64,000 nt of DNA from Roseibium album (GCA_001404055.1 CXTY01000036.1:62001-126000); one strand, 5' to 3'. Numbered from the stretch's first letter, positions 34,115 to 42,171 are shown. The notes: a model not told the origin generated them from the sequence alone. A program made the numbers and translations.

Positions 34115-35725
34115 ATGAACAAGCAAGTTGTTGCAAAGTTGAGCGAACTACCCGACCGAGACCCGCACTATGCGCTGGTTGCGGGCGTAGATCTGGTGGT
34201 TGTCCGTTTCGATGAGGAAGTTTCGGTATTTTATGGCCGGTGCCTACATCGCGGCGCCTTGATGTCAGACGGTTACGTCGACGGCGATAACCTGATTTGC
34301 GGGTTGCATTACTGGGACTACAGGCTCGACAGCGGCGTGTCTGAATATAACAACTCCGAAGTGCTGCCGAAGTTTCAAAGCTGGGTCGACGGCGACGACA
34401 TATCGGTCGATGAAGACGAAATTGCCACCTGGGCCAAGGACAATCCACAGCCATTCAATCGCGATCAGTATCTCGGGCTATACGCGGATACCAGTCATGG
34501 CACCGAGGAAGAGCCTTACACCGGATTAATCCATCAATATGCCCGCGACGGACTTTCAAAGACAGGCCACCACGGCCGTGTCGACGCCATGGGCGTGCCC
34601 CGCACACAGCTGCCGGACTGGGATGACATTCAGATTCTTACCGCACAGCTGCAACGCTTTCCGCTTCTTGATGATGACCTAGTTGGCACGGACGTTGTGA
34701 TTGGCCCCAATGCGCAAAAACCACTCAGGCTCAAGATCCCCTTGTTTGTCTCCGACATGAGCTTTGGCGCGCTTTCAGAACCGGCCAAAATCGCGCTTGC
34801 CCGCGGCGCTGAACTTGCCGGCACCGGCATCTGCTCCGGTGAAGGCGGTATGCTGCCGGAGGAACAGGAAGCCAACTCAAGATATTTCTATGAGCTCGCA
34901 TCAGCACGTTTCGGCTTTGAATGGGAAAAGCTCGGCAAGGTTCAGGCCTTCCATTTCAAGGGTGGCCAGGGTGCGAAAACCGGAACCGGCGGCCATCTTC
35001 CTGGCGCCAAGGTGAAGGGCAAAATCGCCGAGGTACGCGGTTTGAAGGAAGGTGAAGACGCCATCTCACCACCCCGCTTTCCAGACTGGACGGACGGAGC
35101 ACAAGTGAAGTCTTTTGCCGATGAAGTGCGTAGCCGCACTGGCGGCATCCCGATCGGCTACAAGCTTTCCGCACAGCATATCGAAAAGGACATCGATGCT
35201 GCACTGGAAATAGGCGTGGACTACATCATTCTGGATGGACGGGGCGGCGGCACAGGGGCAGCTCCCATCATCTTCCGAGATAATATTTCCGTACCAACCA
35301 TTCCGGCACTCGCTCGGGCTCGCAGACATCTGGACAGTTTGGGTCGTTCGGATGTGTCACTGGTCATCACTGGTGGCCTGCGCAAGCCTGCAGACTTCGT
35401 CAAGGCTCTCGCGCTTGGCGCGGATGCAGTGGCTGTCTCCAACTCGGCCATGCAGGCAATCGGTTGTATAGCCATGCGGGCCTGTCACACCAACAATTGC
35501 CCCGTTGGCATCGCCACCCAGAAGCCAAACCTGGTGAACCGGCTGCAAATCGAGAAATCAGCACGCCAGCTCACCAATTTCTTCGAAGCGTCCGTTGAGC
35601 TGATGCAGGTGATGGCACGCGCCTGTGGCTACACGCATCTCAACCAGTTCTGCGCGGACGACCTGACCACGTGGAAACGTGAGATGGCCGACCTTTCCGG
35701 TGTCGCCTATGGCGGGGTTGCCTGA
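34115..35725 (+). CDS. Rieske - glutamate-synthase-like FMN/[3Fe-4S] fusion protein
   Basis: 536 residues. Residues ~1-110 are a Rieske [2Fe-2S] domain with ligands Cys43-x-His45 and Cys62-x2-His65. From about 140 follows the FMN-binding central domain of glutamate synthase (MSFGALSEPAKIALARGAE, GTGICSGEGGMLPEE, FKGGQGAKTGTGGHLPG, YIILDGRGGGTGAAP, VITGGLRKPADFVKALALGADAV) and the [3Fe-4S] ligands Cys451, Cys457 and Cys462 in CIAMRACHTNNCPVGIATQ. There is no amidotransferase domain. It should pass electrons between the two clusters and FMN; a true glutamate-forming role is unlikely to be the whole story. GGGGGA precedes the ATG. It is the first gene of a seven-gene operon with two further Rieske fusions. 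Confidence 0.9.
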   Translation: MNKQVVAKLSELPDRDPHYALVAGVDLVVVRFDEEVSVFYGRCLHRGALMSDGYVDGDNLICGLHYWDYRLDSGVSEYNNSEVLPKFQSWVDGDDISVDEDEIATWAKDNPQPFNRDQYLGLYADTSHGTEEEPYTGLIHQYARDGLSKTGHHGRVDAMGVPRTQLPDWDDIQILTAQLQRFPLLDDDLVGTDVVIGPNAQKPLRLKIPLFVSDMSFGALSEPAKIALARGAELAGTGICSGEGGMLPEEQEANSRYFYELASARFGFEWEKLGKVQAFHFKGGQGAKTGTGGHLPGAKVKGKIAEVRGLKEGEDAISPPRFPDWTDGAQVKSFADEVRSRTGGIPIGYKLSAQHIEKDIDAALEIGVDYIILDGRGGGTGAAPIIFRDNISVPTIPALARARRHLDSLGRSDVSLVITGGLRKPADFVKALALGADAVAVSNSAMQAIGCIAMRACHTNNCPVGIATQKPNLVNRLQIEKSARQLTNFFEASVELMQVMARACGYTHLNQFCADDLTTWKREMADLSGVAYGGVA

Positions 35726-35754
35726 CCGGGTCAGAAATTTTGAGGAGGGAAGAA

Positions 35755-37731
35755 ATGGACGCCCAAACGCTTGATTGGATCAAGGTCGGACACATTGACG
35801 ACCTTCCGGAAGGCCGAGTCAAAACCGTGACGGCCCGCACAACATCGATCTGCCTGTCACATTTTGACGGGCAATGGGCTGCGATGGACAACCACTGCCC
35901 GCACCAGCGCGGACCTCTGGGGGAAGGCTCCATCGAGGAAGGGTCCGACGGCAAATGCTGGATCCGCTGTCCGTGGCACGGGTGGGATTTTGATCCATTG
36001 ACAGGCGCGCCTCCTGGCGGACACGAAGACAGCGGCCAGAAGCTGTTCCCGCTCAAGATTGAAGACGGTGAAATACTGGTTGGCATCGAACCGGAACCGG
36101 AGCACGAGCGCACCGTGACGGATGTGATGGCCGAGACAATGGTCAACTGGGGTGTCAAACGCGTCTTTGGCATGGTTGGTCACTCAAACCTGGGCCTGGC
36201 GGACGCCATTCGCCTTCAGGTAAACAAGGGTAATCTTGGTTTTGTCGGTATCCGGCATGAAGGCGCTGCGGCCTTTGCAGCCTCCGCTTATGGCAAACTG
36301 ACCGGCAAGCCCGCAGGTTGCTTGACGATTGCAGGCCCAGGCGCAACCAACCTTCTGACCGGCCTTTGGGATGCCAAGGTCGACCGCGCGCCTGTCTTGG
36401 CGCTTACCGGCCAGGTTCAGACCCAGGTGTTCGGACCGGGCGCTTTTCAGGACATTGATCTGAAATCGGCTTTTGAAGCCGTATCGAAGTTCTCTCAACC
36501 GGTTCTGAACACGTCCAACCATGCCGAATTGATGTCCTTGGCGCTGAAGACAGCGCTGGTCGAGCGGGATGTTTCCAATCTGATATTTCCCGATGACGTT
36601 CAAACCCTCCCGAGCGACAAGGACGCAGGACATCCCGAAGGACGATTGAGTGGTGCTGAAATTTCGCCTTCGTCAAACGACGTCGCCAAGGCGATCGAAT
36701 TGATCAATGGTGCAAAACGTCCAGCAATTGTTTTGGGGTATGGTGCCAAGGACGTACGGGAGAAAGTCATTGCGCTTGCCGAGAAGATTGGCGCGCCAGT
36801 CCTGACAACGTTCAAGGGCAAAGGCCTCATACCGGACACCCATCCCCTCGCTGCAGGTGTTCTCGGCAGGTCGGGCACACCGATGGCCAGCTGGTTCATG
36901 AACGAGGCGGACCTGATCATTTCGCTTGGGTCATCTTTTGCGAACCACACCGGAATTGCACCCTACAAGCAGATCATTCAGGTGGATTTCGAGCGCATGC
37001 AGCTCGGGAAATTCCATCCTGTCACACTACCCATCTGGGGGGAGATTGGATCCTTCTGCGGGCTAGTTCAGGATCAGGTTGTCAAACCCGATGACGCACC
37101 GGACCAGATCACGGAGCTTGCCGAAAGATGGGCGATCTGGCGGGCGGAAAAGGAAAGACGGCTTGGCGACGATCATGGAAATGGCATTCACTCGGCTGCC
37201 GTCTTCAAAGTCTTGAGCGAGCTCTGCCCGAAAGACGCAATCATTCCGGTGGATGTTGGCAACAACACGTATTCCTTCGGCCGTTATTTCGAACCGTGCG
37301 GGCAGCGCATTTTGATGTCAGGATATCTCGGCTCCATTGGCTTCAGTCTTCCGGCCGCTCTTGGCGCCTGGTGCGCCACGCAGGACTTTGATGAATTCAA
37401 GGGCCGCAAGATAATCTCTATTTCAGGAGATGGAGGTTTCGGTCAATATGCGATGGAGTTCACCACCGCCGTCAAATACGGCATGAACATCACCCATATT
37501 CTGTTGAATAACAGCCAGCTTGGGAAGATCTCCAAGGAACAGAAGTCCGGTGAATGGCCCGTCTGGGAAACGAACCTGACCAACCCGTCCTTTGCCGCCT
37601 TCGCAAGGCTTTGCGGCGGCCACGGCCACCGCGTGACCGATGTCTCAGAGCTCAGGGATGCAATCGGTGCCGCAATAGCCCATGATGGGCCGTCTCTGGT
37701 GGAAATCATCACGGATGCGGATCTGGTTTGA
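35755..37731 (+). CDS. Rieske - thiamine-diphosphate enzyme fusion protein
   Basis: 658 residues from the ATG at 35755, preceded by AGGAGGG; 29 bp after the first gene. Residues ~1-105 are a Rieske domain (Cys48-x-His50, Cys72-x2-His75). The remainder is a complete acetolactate-synthase/pyruvate-oxidase-like ThDP enzyme: catalytic Glu169 in GIRHEGAAAFAASAYGKLTG, a central domain (PAIVLGYGAKDVREKVIALAEKIGAPVLTTFKGKG) and the ThDP motif starting GDG at 558-560 and closing with NN about 25 residues on. A redox cluster on such an enzyme suggests oxidative decarboxylation of a 2-oxo acid with electrons leaving through the Rieske centre. Substrate unknown; sulfoacetaldehyde- or oxalyl-type reactions are other options. 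Confidence 0.9.
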   Translation: MDAQTLDWIKVGHIDDLPEGRVKTVTARTTSICLSHFDGQWAAMDNHCPHQRGPLGEGSIEEGSDGKCWIRCPWHGWDFDPLTGAPPGGHEDSGQKLFPLKIEDGEILVGIEPEPEHERTVTDVMAETMVNWGVKRVFGMVGHSNLGLADAIRLQVNKGNLGFVGIRHEGAAAFAASAYGKLTGKPAGCLTIAGPGATNLLTGLWDAKVDRAPVLALTGQVQTQVFGPGAFQDIDLKSAFEAVSKFSQPVLNTSNHAELMSLALKTALVERDVSNLIFPDDVQTLPSDKDAGHPEGRLSGAEISPSSNDVAKAIELINGAKRPAIVLGYGAKDVREKVIALAEKIGAPVLTTFKGKGLIPDTHPLAAGVLGRSGTPMASWFMNEADLIISLGSSFANHTGIAPYKQIIQVDFERMQLGKFHPVTLPIWGEIGSFCGLVQDQVVKPDDAPDQITELAERWAIWRAEKERRLGDDHGNGIHSAAVFKVLSELCPKDAIIPVDVGNNTYSFGRYFEPCGQRILMSGYLGSIGFSLPAALGAWCATQDFDEFKGRKIISISGDGGFGQYAMEFTTAVKYGMNITHILLNNSQLGKISKEQKSGEWPVWETNLTNPSFAAFARLCGGHGHRVTDVSELRDAIGAAIAHDGPSLVEIITDADLV

Positions 37732-37748
37732 TATTGAATGAATGTGAT

Positions 37749-37790
37749 TTGCCATCCCGGCCTTCCACTTCGCGTCGGCCGGGATGGCAA
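37749..37790 (+). promoter_or_regulatory. 14-bp perfect hairpin inside the Rieske operon
   Basis: TTGCCATCCCGGCC (37749-37762) and GGCCGGGATGGCAA (37777-37790) pair perfectly around a 14-nt loop. No T tract follows. It lies 18 bp after the ThDP-enzyme stop, before the membrane-protein genes, and may stabilise the upstream message or partly attenuate. Confidence 0.7.
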
Positions 37791-37827
37791 TGTATTAGAG
37801 ACTTTCCTTGGTTTTGGGGGAACCAAC

Positions 37828-38049
37828 TTGCAGACAGCAGAATTTCTGATTGAAATTGGCAGATTTTACCTGATGGCCGGTGGCGTAGTCGCAGCCCTTT
37901 TCCTGATCATAGGTGTTGAACGGGTGGAGCCCTCCGCGCGAGGTTCCTACGCGTTCCGGCCTCTGCTCATTCCTGGCATTTGCCTGATCTGGCCACTGGT
38001 GATTTACCGATGGGTCGTCCTTGAAAAACACGGGGAGGACGTCCGGTGA
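37828..38049 (+). CDS. small two-helix membrane protein of the Rieske operon
   Basis: 73 residues from TTG 37828, preceded by GGGGG with 7-nt spacing. An ATG at 37738 in the same frame would put the operon hairpin inside the coding region and adds a non-hydrophobic, unlikely N-terminus. Two membrane segments are visible (FYLMAGGVVAALFLIIGV and YAFRPLLIPGICLIWPLVIY). I do not recognise the family. It overlaps the next short gene by 4 nt (GTGA), so expression is coupled. Confidence 0.65.
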   Translation: MQTAEFLIEIGRFYLMAGGVVAALFLIIGVERVEPSARGSYAFRPLLIPGICLIWPLVIYRWVVLEKHGEDVR

Positions 38050-38219
38050 AACGTGCTCACAGAACCGCGCATGCGCGTATCTGGACTGTTCTCGGCATCG
38101 CTCTGCCGCTTGCCTTTTTCACAATCCTTGCCCTGCGCCAATCACCACCTGCGGACCGGCCCGCTGTGCTGATCGAAGCTCCGGCGAGTGAAACAGGATC
38201 CGGGGAGAATTCTCAATGA
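38046..38219 (+). CDS. short single-pass membrane protein of the Rieske operon
   Basis: 57 residues, GTG start overlapping the previous stop, and its TGA overlapping the next ATG. The N-terminus is basic (VKRAHRTAHARIW), then one hydrophobic helix (TVLGIALPLAFFTILAL), then a proline- and acid-rich tail outside. By the positive-inside rule the tail faces the periplasm. No known family is recognised. Both overlaps and the absence of any gap around it argue that this is a real gene and possibly a small subunit of the membrane complex. Confidence 0.65.
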   Translation: MKRAHRTAHARIWTVLGIALPLAFFTILALRQSPPADRPAVLIEAPASETGSGENSQ

Positions 38220-39283
38220 GCGTTCAGTACACCCCGGTTATCTGGAACAGAAACAAGATGTTCTATGACGCGGTCCTGCTGATCGCCATAGCGCTTTATC
38301 TATATGTCTTCATTCGTGTTGCACCAGGTTTTGAAGATGTCACCAAGCCGATTGATGGTGCCATTTTGAGGATGCGCGCCTTTGGCAGCTGCGCCTTCCT
38401 GATGTTGACGATAATCCTTTGCATTGGCCCGCTTGCGCGGCTCGACCGGCGTTTCCTGCCACTGCTCTATAACCGCCGCCACTTCGGTGTCATGACAGCA
38501 GGCATCGCAGCAGTACATGCCAACTATGTGCTTGGCTGGTATTTCAGCTTTTCTCCGACCGACAAGTATGTTGCGCTGCTGTCGTCCAACACCAGTTACG
38601 GTCAGCTCCTCGGGTTTCCTTTTGAAAGTTTCGGGATTGCCGCCCTGCTCATCCTCTTCGTTCTGGCCGCAACCAGCCATGATTTCTGGCTGAGTTTCCT
38701 GGGGGCACCGATCTGGAAAGCGCTGCATATGTTTATCTATGCAGCCTACGCATTTGTCGTGTTGCATGTGGCCCTCGGCGCACTGCAAGGTCCCGCCGAT
38801 CCAATCTTCACAAGTGTTGTTGCGGCAAGCGTCATTCTGGTCAGCGGTCTGCATTTCGCAACCGGCCGGATGGAAGCCCGGCGGGAACGCGGTAATGAAA
38901 CAGCCAAGGCATCACTTCAACAAGAAGGCTGGCTTGTTGCCGGAGAAGTTGACGACATCGATGATGATTGCGCCAAAGTCGTAACGCTGTCAGATGATGA
39001 ACGTGTTGCGATCTTCAAATATGAGGGCAAACTGTCCGCCATCACAAACGCCTGCGCCCACCAGAACGGCCCCCTCGGTGAAGGCAAGGTTCTTTGGGGT
39101 TGCATCACCTGCCCCTGGCATGGCTACCAGTACAATCTGGCTGATGGCCGGGCTCCCGAACCCTTTACCGAGAAAATATCCACTTATCGGCTGAAGCTGA
39201 TTGGGTCGACCATCTTGCTCGATCCAAATGCCCTGCCTCCGGGCACACATGTGGAACCGGTTGAAATTGGAGCAGCGGCATGA
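38216..39283 (+). CDS. ferric-reductase-like transmembrane haem protein fused to a Rieske domain
   Basis: 355 residues. The first ~220 carry about six membrane helices of the ferric-reductase-like type; candidate haem histidines lie in NRRHFGVMTAGIAAVHANYV and IWKALHMFIYAAYAFVVLHVALG. The C-terminal ~110 residues are a Rieske domain with Cys280-x-His282 and Cys299-x2-His302, plus an extra Cys296. The protein therefore offers a route from a soluble [2Fe-2S] centre across or into the membrane through b-type haem. It overlaps its neighbours on both sides by 4 nt. It is the natural membrane anchor for the two soluble Rieske enzymes upstream. Electron direction is not known. Confidence 0.87.
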   Translation: MSVQYTPVIWNRNKMFYDAVLLIAIALYLYVFIRVAPGFEDVTKPIDGAILRMRAFGSCAFLMLTIILCIGPLARLDRRFLPLLYNRRHFGVMTAGIAAVHANYVLGWYFSFSPTDKYVALLSSNTSYGQLLGFPFESFGIAALLILFVLAATSHDFWLSFLGAPIWKALHMFIYAAYAFVVLHVALGALQGPADPIFTSVVAASVILVSGLHFATGRMEARRERGNETAKASLQQEGWLVAGEVDDIDDDCAKVVTLSDDERVAIFKYEGKLSAITNACAHQNGPLGEGKVLWGCITCPWHGYQYNLADGRAPEPFTEKISTYRLKLIGSTILLDPNALPPGTHVEPVEIGAAA

Positions 39284-40041
39284 GCTGGAAACAAACCAAG
39301 GACGCGCCGTTCTTCGTCGGCTATCTGAATGCCGTTCCGAAACCGCTGGTTACATTTGTCGGCGTTTTTGCCCTGTGTTTTGTCGCCGGACTTGGTCTGG
39401 CGGCACTCGCTCTGTCGTCAACCCAGAACGACCCTGGAAATGGCAGTTATCAATGGGGCAACAGGTATGAAAACGTCGGCATTCTGGAGCTCCGCCCCTA
39501 CCCGGTTCTGCGGGTGCCTTCAGACAGTGAAACACCTGCACGCACCTACATGCTTACCGGTAACGGCAAACGCGGAGCGTTCGACCAGGCTGAAACCAAC
39601 CAGGACACTTCGGTGACCCTGCGCGGTGTACCTGTCAAACGCGGCGACCTCACCATGATCCAGGTTGGCAGGGTTGAGCCTGTCGAGGGAGAGGTTTCAG
39701 GTTTCACACCTGCAGAACCCGTTTCACTCGGACGCTGGAAGTTGGCTGGCGAAATCTGCGATGGGAAATGCTACGCAGGAGCCATGCGCCCAGGACGCGG
39801 GTTGGCGCACAAAGCCTGCGCCGACCTGTGCCTGACCGGCGGCATACCGCCTGTTTTTGTCTCCGCCGGCCCAGTTGAAAACCGGAACTTCTTCCTGATG
39901 GCAGACAAGGATGGAAATCTTCTGGGTGATGAAATCAAACCATTGCTCGCCCTCTTCATCGAGGTAGAAGGAGAGGTTGAGCAACTGGATGATCTGATGG
40001 TTTTCAAAGTGGATCTTGCAACGGCGAGGATCTTGAAATGA
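39280..40041 (+). CDS. membrane-anchored protein with paired CxxxC motifs
   Basis: 253 residues. One N-terminal membrane helix (KPLVTFVGVFALCFVAGLGLAALAL) anchors a periplasmic domain. Residues 160-184 hold Cys160-x3-Cys164 and Cys180-x3-Cys184 with His177 between, in the context GEICDGKCYAGAMRPGRG and AHKACADLCLTGGIPPVFV. This could bind metal or form disulfides. I do not recognise a named family. Its ATG overlaps the stop of the ferric-reductase/Rieske gene and its stop overlaps the next start, so it belongs to the same complex or pathway. Confidence 0.75.
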   Translation: MSWKQTKDAPFFVGYLNAVPKPLVTFVGVFALCFVAGLGLAALALSSTQNDPGNGSYQWGNRYENVGILELRPYPVLRVPSDSETPARTYMLTGNGKRGAFDQAETNQDTSVTLRGVPVKRGDLTMIQVGRVEPVEGEVSGFTPAEPVSLGRWKLAGEICDGKCYAGAMRPGRGLAHKACADLCLTGGIPPVFVSAGPVENRNFFLMADKDGNLLGDEIKPLLALFIEVEGEVEQLDDLMVFKVDLATARILK

Positions 40042-40283
40042 GTGAACCAACCGGAAAACCAGCCTGGCAGACCATTCTTGTTTCGCTGGTCGTGACAGCA
40101 GCCCTTGTTGCCATTTCCTATTACACCTGGAAGTACGCCAATATTGGCGCACGCGAGTTTGCGCGCGGCACCCTGCTGACGGACCTCCGCTTCTTCGTGG
40201 GTCTCCTGGCGGTGTTTCTGGTACTGACCTTCAGCGACCGGATCATCGGTTTCGTCATGTCGAAATTCTCCGACAAACATTAA
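40038..40283 (+). CDS. small two-helix membrane protein, last gene of the Rieske operon
   Basis: 81 residues with two membrane segments (WQTILVSLVVTAALVAISYYTW and FFVGLLAVFLVLTFSDRIIGFV) joined by a basic loop. The start overlaps the preceding stop by 4 nt. No family recognised. It converges with the alpha/beta hydrolase gene 19 bp further on; no terminator hairpin is visible between them. Confidence 0.75.
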   Translation: MSEPTGKPAWQTILVSLVVTAALVAISYYTWKYANIGAREFARGTLLTDLRFFVGLLAVFLVLTFSDRIIGFVMSKFSDKH

Positions 40284-40302
40284 ACGCCGAGCATCACGGC
40301 AA

Positions 40303-41097
40303 TTACCGCTGCAAAACGTCCAGAAGCAGTCGGTTGAACAGCTCGGGTTCTTCCAGGTGAGGTGCATGGCCAGACTTGGCAAATTCATGCAACTGGAACT
40401 CCGGCACATTTTCCTGGTGCCAGCGATGGACGCCGGGACCATAAAGCTGGCTCTTGAGGCCCGCAGCCAGATGCAAGGGTACTGGAAATTCGCTCAACAA
40501 AGGCCGGAAGTCCTGCTTTGTGAGCGAAGACCACATTGGTTTCAGCAGGGCAGGATCTGCCTTCGCAATTTCTTGCTGGGCAAAATCCAGCAAACTGGAT
40601 TCTGGCGAATGGCCGTCGGCGTAAAGTCGATTTGCGATCCGATTGGGCAACTTCGGCCAGCTGGCAATCATGCTCGCCAGAAACTGACAATTCAGCTCAG
40701 CATTCAAGCCATTGAGTGTCCCATTGGCCCAGTCAGCCGTGTTCAAGACTTTTGGCGACATGTCTATTGCGATCATGGAGGCAACTCGGTCCGCACCATG
40801 ACGTTCAATCAAGGCATAGGCCACCAGAGCGCCCATCGACCAGCCGCAAAGAATGACATCGCTCAGGTTCTGTTGTTCAAGAAACGCGTGAAGTTCGTCG
40901 GCGGACGCTTCAATACTGAGAGGAAGCGCCGCACCAGTTTTACCGTGTCCGGGAAGATCGGGAACAATACAGCGCGCATGCGCTTTTAGGCTTTCGACCT
41001 GTGTCTGAAAGAACTGCCCCGGGCATGACCAGCCGTGGATCAACACCAGCGGCCTGCCAGTTCCCTCATCCCGAATATGAAGCAAGTTTTTGCTCAC
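40303..41097 (-). CDS. alpha/beta-fold hydrolase of the ABC operon
   Basis: 264 residues from GTG 41097, which overlaps the LivM stop (GTGA); the frame is open far upstream, but that part is out-of-frame livM sequence. HGWSCPG forms the oxyanion loop, the nucleophile is Ser87 in GWSMG and the base is His244 in SGHAPHLEEPELF. The usual Asp after strand 7 is not obvious: the place reads GLKSQLY. BioH, enol-lactonase and thioesterase relatives look similar. As the last gene of the Liv-type transport operon it probably hydrolyses an imported ester or a derived thioester. Substrate unknown. Confidence 0.85.
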   Translation of the reverse strand: MSKNLLHIRDEGTGRPLVLIHGWSCPGQFFQTQVESLKAHARCIVPDLPGHGKTGAALPLSIEASADELHAFLEQQNLSDVILCGWSMGALVAYALIERHGADRVASMIAIDMSPKVLNTADWANGTLNGLNAELNCQFLASMIASWPKLPNRIANRLYADGHSPESSLLDFAQQEIAKADPALLKPMWSSLTKQDFRPLLSEFPVPLHLAAGLKSQLYGPGVHRWHQENVPEFQLHEFAKSGHAPHLEEPELFNRLLLDVLQR

Positions 41098-42155
41098 GCC
41101 CGTCCTGCCCGAAGTCTTCCGACGATTCCAGTTGGGAAGAAATAGACCGACAAGATGAAGAGTACGCCCAGCCAGAGCAGCCAGCGTTCCGGCGCAATGA
41201 GCGTTGATACAAGAGGTACCGCGCTGGTAGCATCCGCCGCCACGCCCATCAGGTTGTGCAAATACGTCTGTGCCAGAATGAAAATGGTCGCTCCGAGAAC
41301 CGCTCCATAGAGGGTTCCCATGCCTCCTATGACAACCATCAAAAGAATGTCGATCATGATTTCCATCGAAAGCGTGGTCGCAGGCCCGGTGTAGCGAAGC
41401 CAGATAGCCAGCAGTGATCCTGCGAGTGCAGCCATGACAGCGGAGAGAACCGTTGCAGTCGTCCGGTACCACACCACACGATAGCCAATGGCTTCGGCGC
41501 GGAAAGCGTTGTCACGAACTGCTTTCAATGTTCGCCCGAAGGGAGAATTGACGATCCGGAGCATCATGAGAAACAGGATCGCGGAAGCAAAGAACACCAA
41601 ATAGTAGGCAAGCAGTTTGCCGTTGATCCTGACACCGAGGACCTTCTCCTTGACCAGCTTGAAGGCAGGTGTCAATTCGCGGGGTATCTTGTAGTTGAGC
41701 CCGTCTTCACCGCCGGTAAGCCAGGACATTTGCGAGACCAGAACCGCAAAGGCACTCGCGACTGCAAGCGTGACCATGGCGAAAAAGATGGCTTTCACGC
41801 GCAGTGAAAACAGGCCGATGGCAAGCGCAAATGCAGCGGCTAAAACCGCCCCCGCAGCAGTGCCCCAAATCATGGACCAATAGCTTGGCCCCGTTGAGGA
41901 CAGCGCAAGCGCGGTTCCGTAAGCACCTATGCCGAAAAACATCGTGTGCGCAAAAGAAACGATGCCGGAATAACCCAGCAACAAGTCATAACTTGCTACC
42001 AGAACAATGAAGATGCAGATCCGCGCAGCAGTTTCCAGCGACTTGGTGCCTGGAAACAGGAACGGTGCAAAGGCGAGTGAAACAAGCACGATCAACAAGA
42101 GAACGGTCAGAAGACCACTGCGCGGCGTATCGCCGGAAAAAAGCTTGGTCAGCAT
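41094..42155 (-). CDS. livM: LivM-type branched-chain ABC transporter permease
   Basis: 353 residues with about ten membrane helices. YDLLLGYSGIVSFAHTMFFGIGAYGTALAL and FRAEAIGYRVVWYRTTATVLSAVMAALAGSLLAIWLRYTGP are conserved LivM features, as is IGGMGTLYGAVLGATIFI. It forms the heterodimeric channel with the LivH-type protein encoded 16 bp upstream. Despite the gene symbol the substrate need not be an amino acid; such systems also take up aromatic acids, amides and urea. Confidence 0.93.
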   Translation of the reverse strand: MLTKLFSGDTPRSGLLTVLLLIVLVSLAFAPFLFPGTKSLETAARICIFIVLVASYDLLLGYSGIVSFAHTMFFGIGAYGTALALSSTGPSYWSMIWGTAAGAVLAAAFALAIGLFSLRVKAIFFAMVTLAVASAFAVLVSQMSWLTGGEDGLNYKIPRELTPAFKLVKEKVLGVRINGKLLAYYLVFFASAILFLMMLRIVNSPFGRTLKAVRDNAFRAEAIGYRVVWYRTTATVLSAVMAALAGSLLAIWLRYTGPATTLSMEIMIDILLMVVIGGMGTLYGAVLGATIFILAQTYLHNLMGVAADATSAVPLVSTLIAPERWLLWLGVLFILSVYFFPTGIVGRLRAGRA

Positions 42156-42171
42156 TATCAGATCCTGTTTC

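Noticed and set aside
37738..37827. Upstream ATG for the small Rieske-operon membrane protein
   Set aside because: The extra 30 codons would encode both arms of a perfect hairpin and no membrane segment; TTG 37828 has a better ribosome site.
41098..41472. N-terminal 125 residues of the long open frame containing the alpha/beta hydrolase
   Set aside because: This part is the out-of-frame end of livM, rich in Arg, His and Cys; the GTG at 41097 overlapping the livM stop gives a normal hydrolase N-terminus.
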